From NCBI GenBank assembly GCA_964511405.1, contig CAZEFK010000204.1, positions 1 through 12,719 of the forward strand: a stretch of 12,719 bases of DNA, written 5' to 3'. The position numbers were made by a program, and so were the translations under genes. This DNA comes from CAZEFK01 sp964511405. GTDB taxonomy: Bacteria > Pseudomonadota > Alphaproteobacteria > Elsterales > Elsteraceae. Position 1 is the stretch's first letter; every line of letters starts with the position of its first letter. The notes below the pieces were generated by a model. The model was not told the origin of the DNA. It did not search any database and saw only the letters and a program-made list of their open reading frames with translations. Of the stretch, positions 12,368-12,719 are shown in pieces.

Positions 12368-12719
12368 TCACAGACGGAAGCGCTCGCCGAGATAGACACG
12401 ACGGACATCCTTGTGGGCCACGATCTCGGACGGCGCGCCCTCCATCAGCACCATGCCGTCATGTAGGATATAGGCGCGGTCGACGATGCCCAGGGTCTCG
12501 CGCACATTGTGGTCGGTGATCAGCACGCCGATCGCGCGGTCCTTCAGATGGCTGACCAGGTCCCGGATGTCGCCGACGGCGATCGGGTCGATGCCGGCCA
12601 GCGGCTCGTCCAGCAGCATGAACGCCGGGGACGACGCCAGCGCCCGCGCGATCTCGACGCGGCGCCGCTCGCCGCCCGACAGCGCCAGCGCCGGCGTGCG
12701 CCGGAGATGCTCGATCGAG
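12368..12719 (-). CDS. lptB: LPS export ABC transporter ATP-binding protein LptB, C-terminal part (truncated by window edge)
   Basis: The visible ~116 residues include the ABC signature LSGGERRRVEIARAL, Walker B with MLLDEPLAGIDP, and the switch His in VLITDHNVRETLGIVDRAY. The end ...VRRVYLGERFRL matches LptB, whose C-terminus typically ends YLGxxFxL. LptB is the cytoplasmic ATPase of the LptB2FG complex that moves lipopolysaccharide from the inner membrane toward the outer membrane through LptC, LptA and LptD. The gene begins outside the window, so Walker A is not seen. It precedes rpoN on the same strand with 69 bases between, a standard arrangement in proteobacteria (lptA-lptB-rpoN-hpf-ptsN). 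It marks the organism as Gram-negative with LPS-type outer membrane assembly. Confidence 0.95.
   Translation of the reverse strand, partial: SIEHLRRTPALALSGGERRRVEIARALASSPAFMLLDEPLAGIDPIAVGDIRDLVSHLKDRAIGVLITDHNVRETLGIVDRAYILHDGMVLMEGAPSEIVAHKDVRRVYLGERFRL

Noticed and set aside
1..12719. CRISPR array, tRNA, rRNA, transposase or phage integration site
   Set aside because: I saw no regularly spaced repeats, no cloverleaf or rRNA-like sequence, no transposase motifs and no long flanking repeats.

Overview
The window is about 12.7 kb of high-GC DNA, roughly 70% by eye, with dense bacterial gene packing. It looks chromosomal and alphaproteobacterial, most likely Rhodospirillales-like. The main evidence is the block lptB-rpoN-long hpf-ptsN, the pair Hsp20-DUF1150, the set HIG1-type membrane protein / cobalamin adenosyltransferase / etfB, a SUV3-type helicase and an NDUFA9-like protein. 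All of these are common alphaproteobacterial arrangements. No tRNA, rRNA, insertion sequence, CRISPR array or phage gene was recognised.

Left part (1-1094, minus strand): a small two-helix membrane protein and a PduO-type cob(I)alamin adenosyltransferase share a TGATG junction. After a 120-base gap comes the start of etfB, which runs off the window and has its own candidate promoter. From about 1156 to 5571 on the plus strand there is a compact unit: an ACT-domain protein, a GT-A-type glycosyltransferase, a DUF4743/Nudix hydrolase and a SUV3-like DExH RNA helicase. Junctions are a 26-base overlap, a 4-base overlap and a 10-base gap. A convincing sigma-70-type promoter stands in front. The functional link between these four genes is not obvious, and this is the most interesting group in the window.

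Middle part (5556-7518): a one-helix membrane protein faces the helicase. Next is a strikingly AT-rich island (about 37% GC over 144 bases) that carries both a minus-strand promoter with a perfect -10 box and an uninterrupted 47-codon frame. A strong hairpin precedes a histidine-phosphatase gene, which converges on a secreted cysteine-rich protein. An orphan piece that encodes only the last ~50 residues of cysteine synthase (CysK) follows; I read it as a gene relic.

Right part (7523-12719): an NDUFA9-like NAD(P)-binding protein (minus) is divergent from hsp20-DUF1150 (plus). Two hairpins separate DUF1150 from the convergent ptsN. The final minus-strand block is lptB (partial), rpoN, hpf and ptsN: lipopolysaccharide export ATPase, sigma-54, ribosome hibernation factor and nitrogen-PTS IIA protein. 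hpf has its own sigma-70-type promoter.
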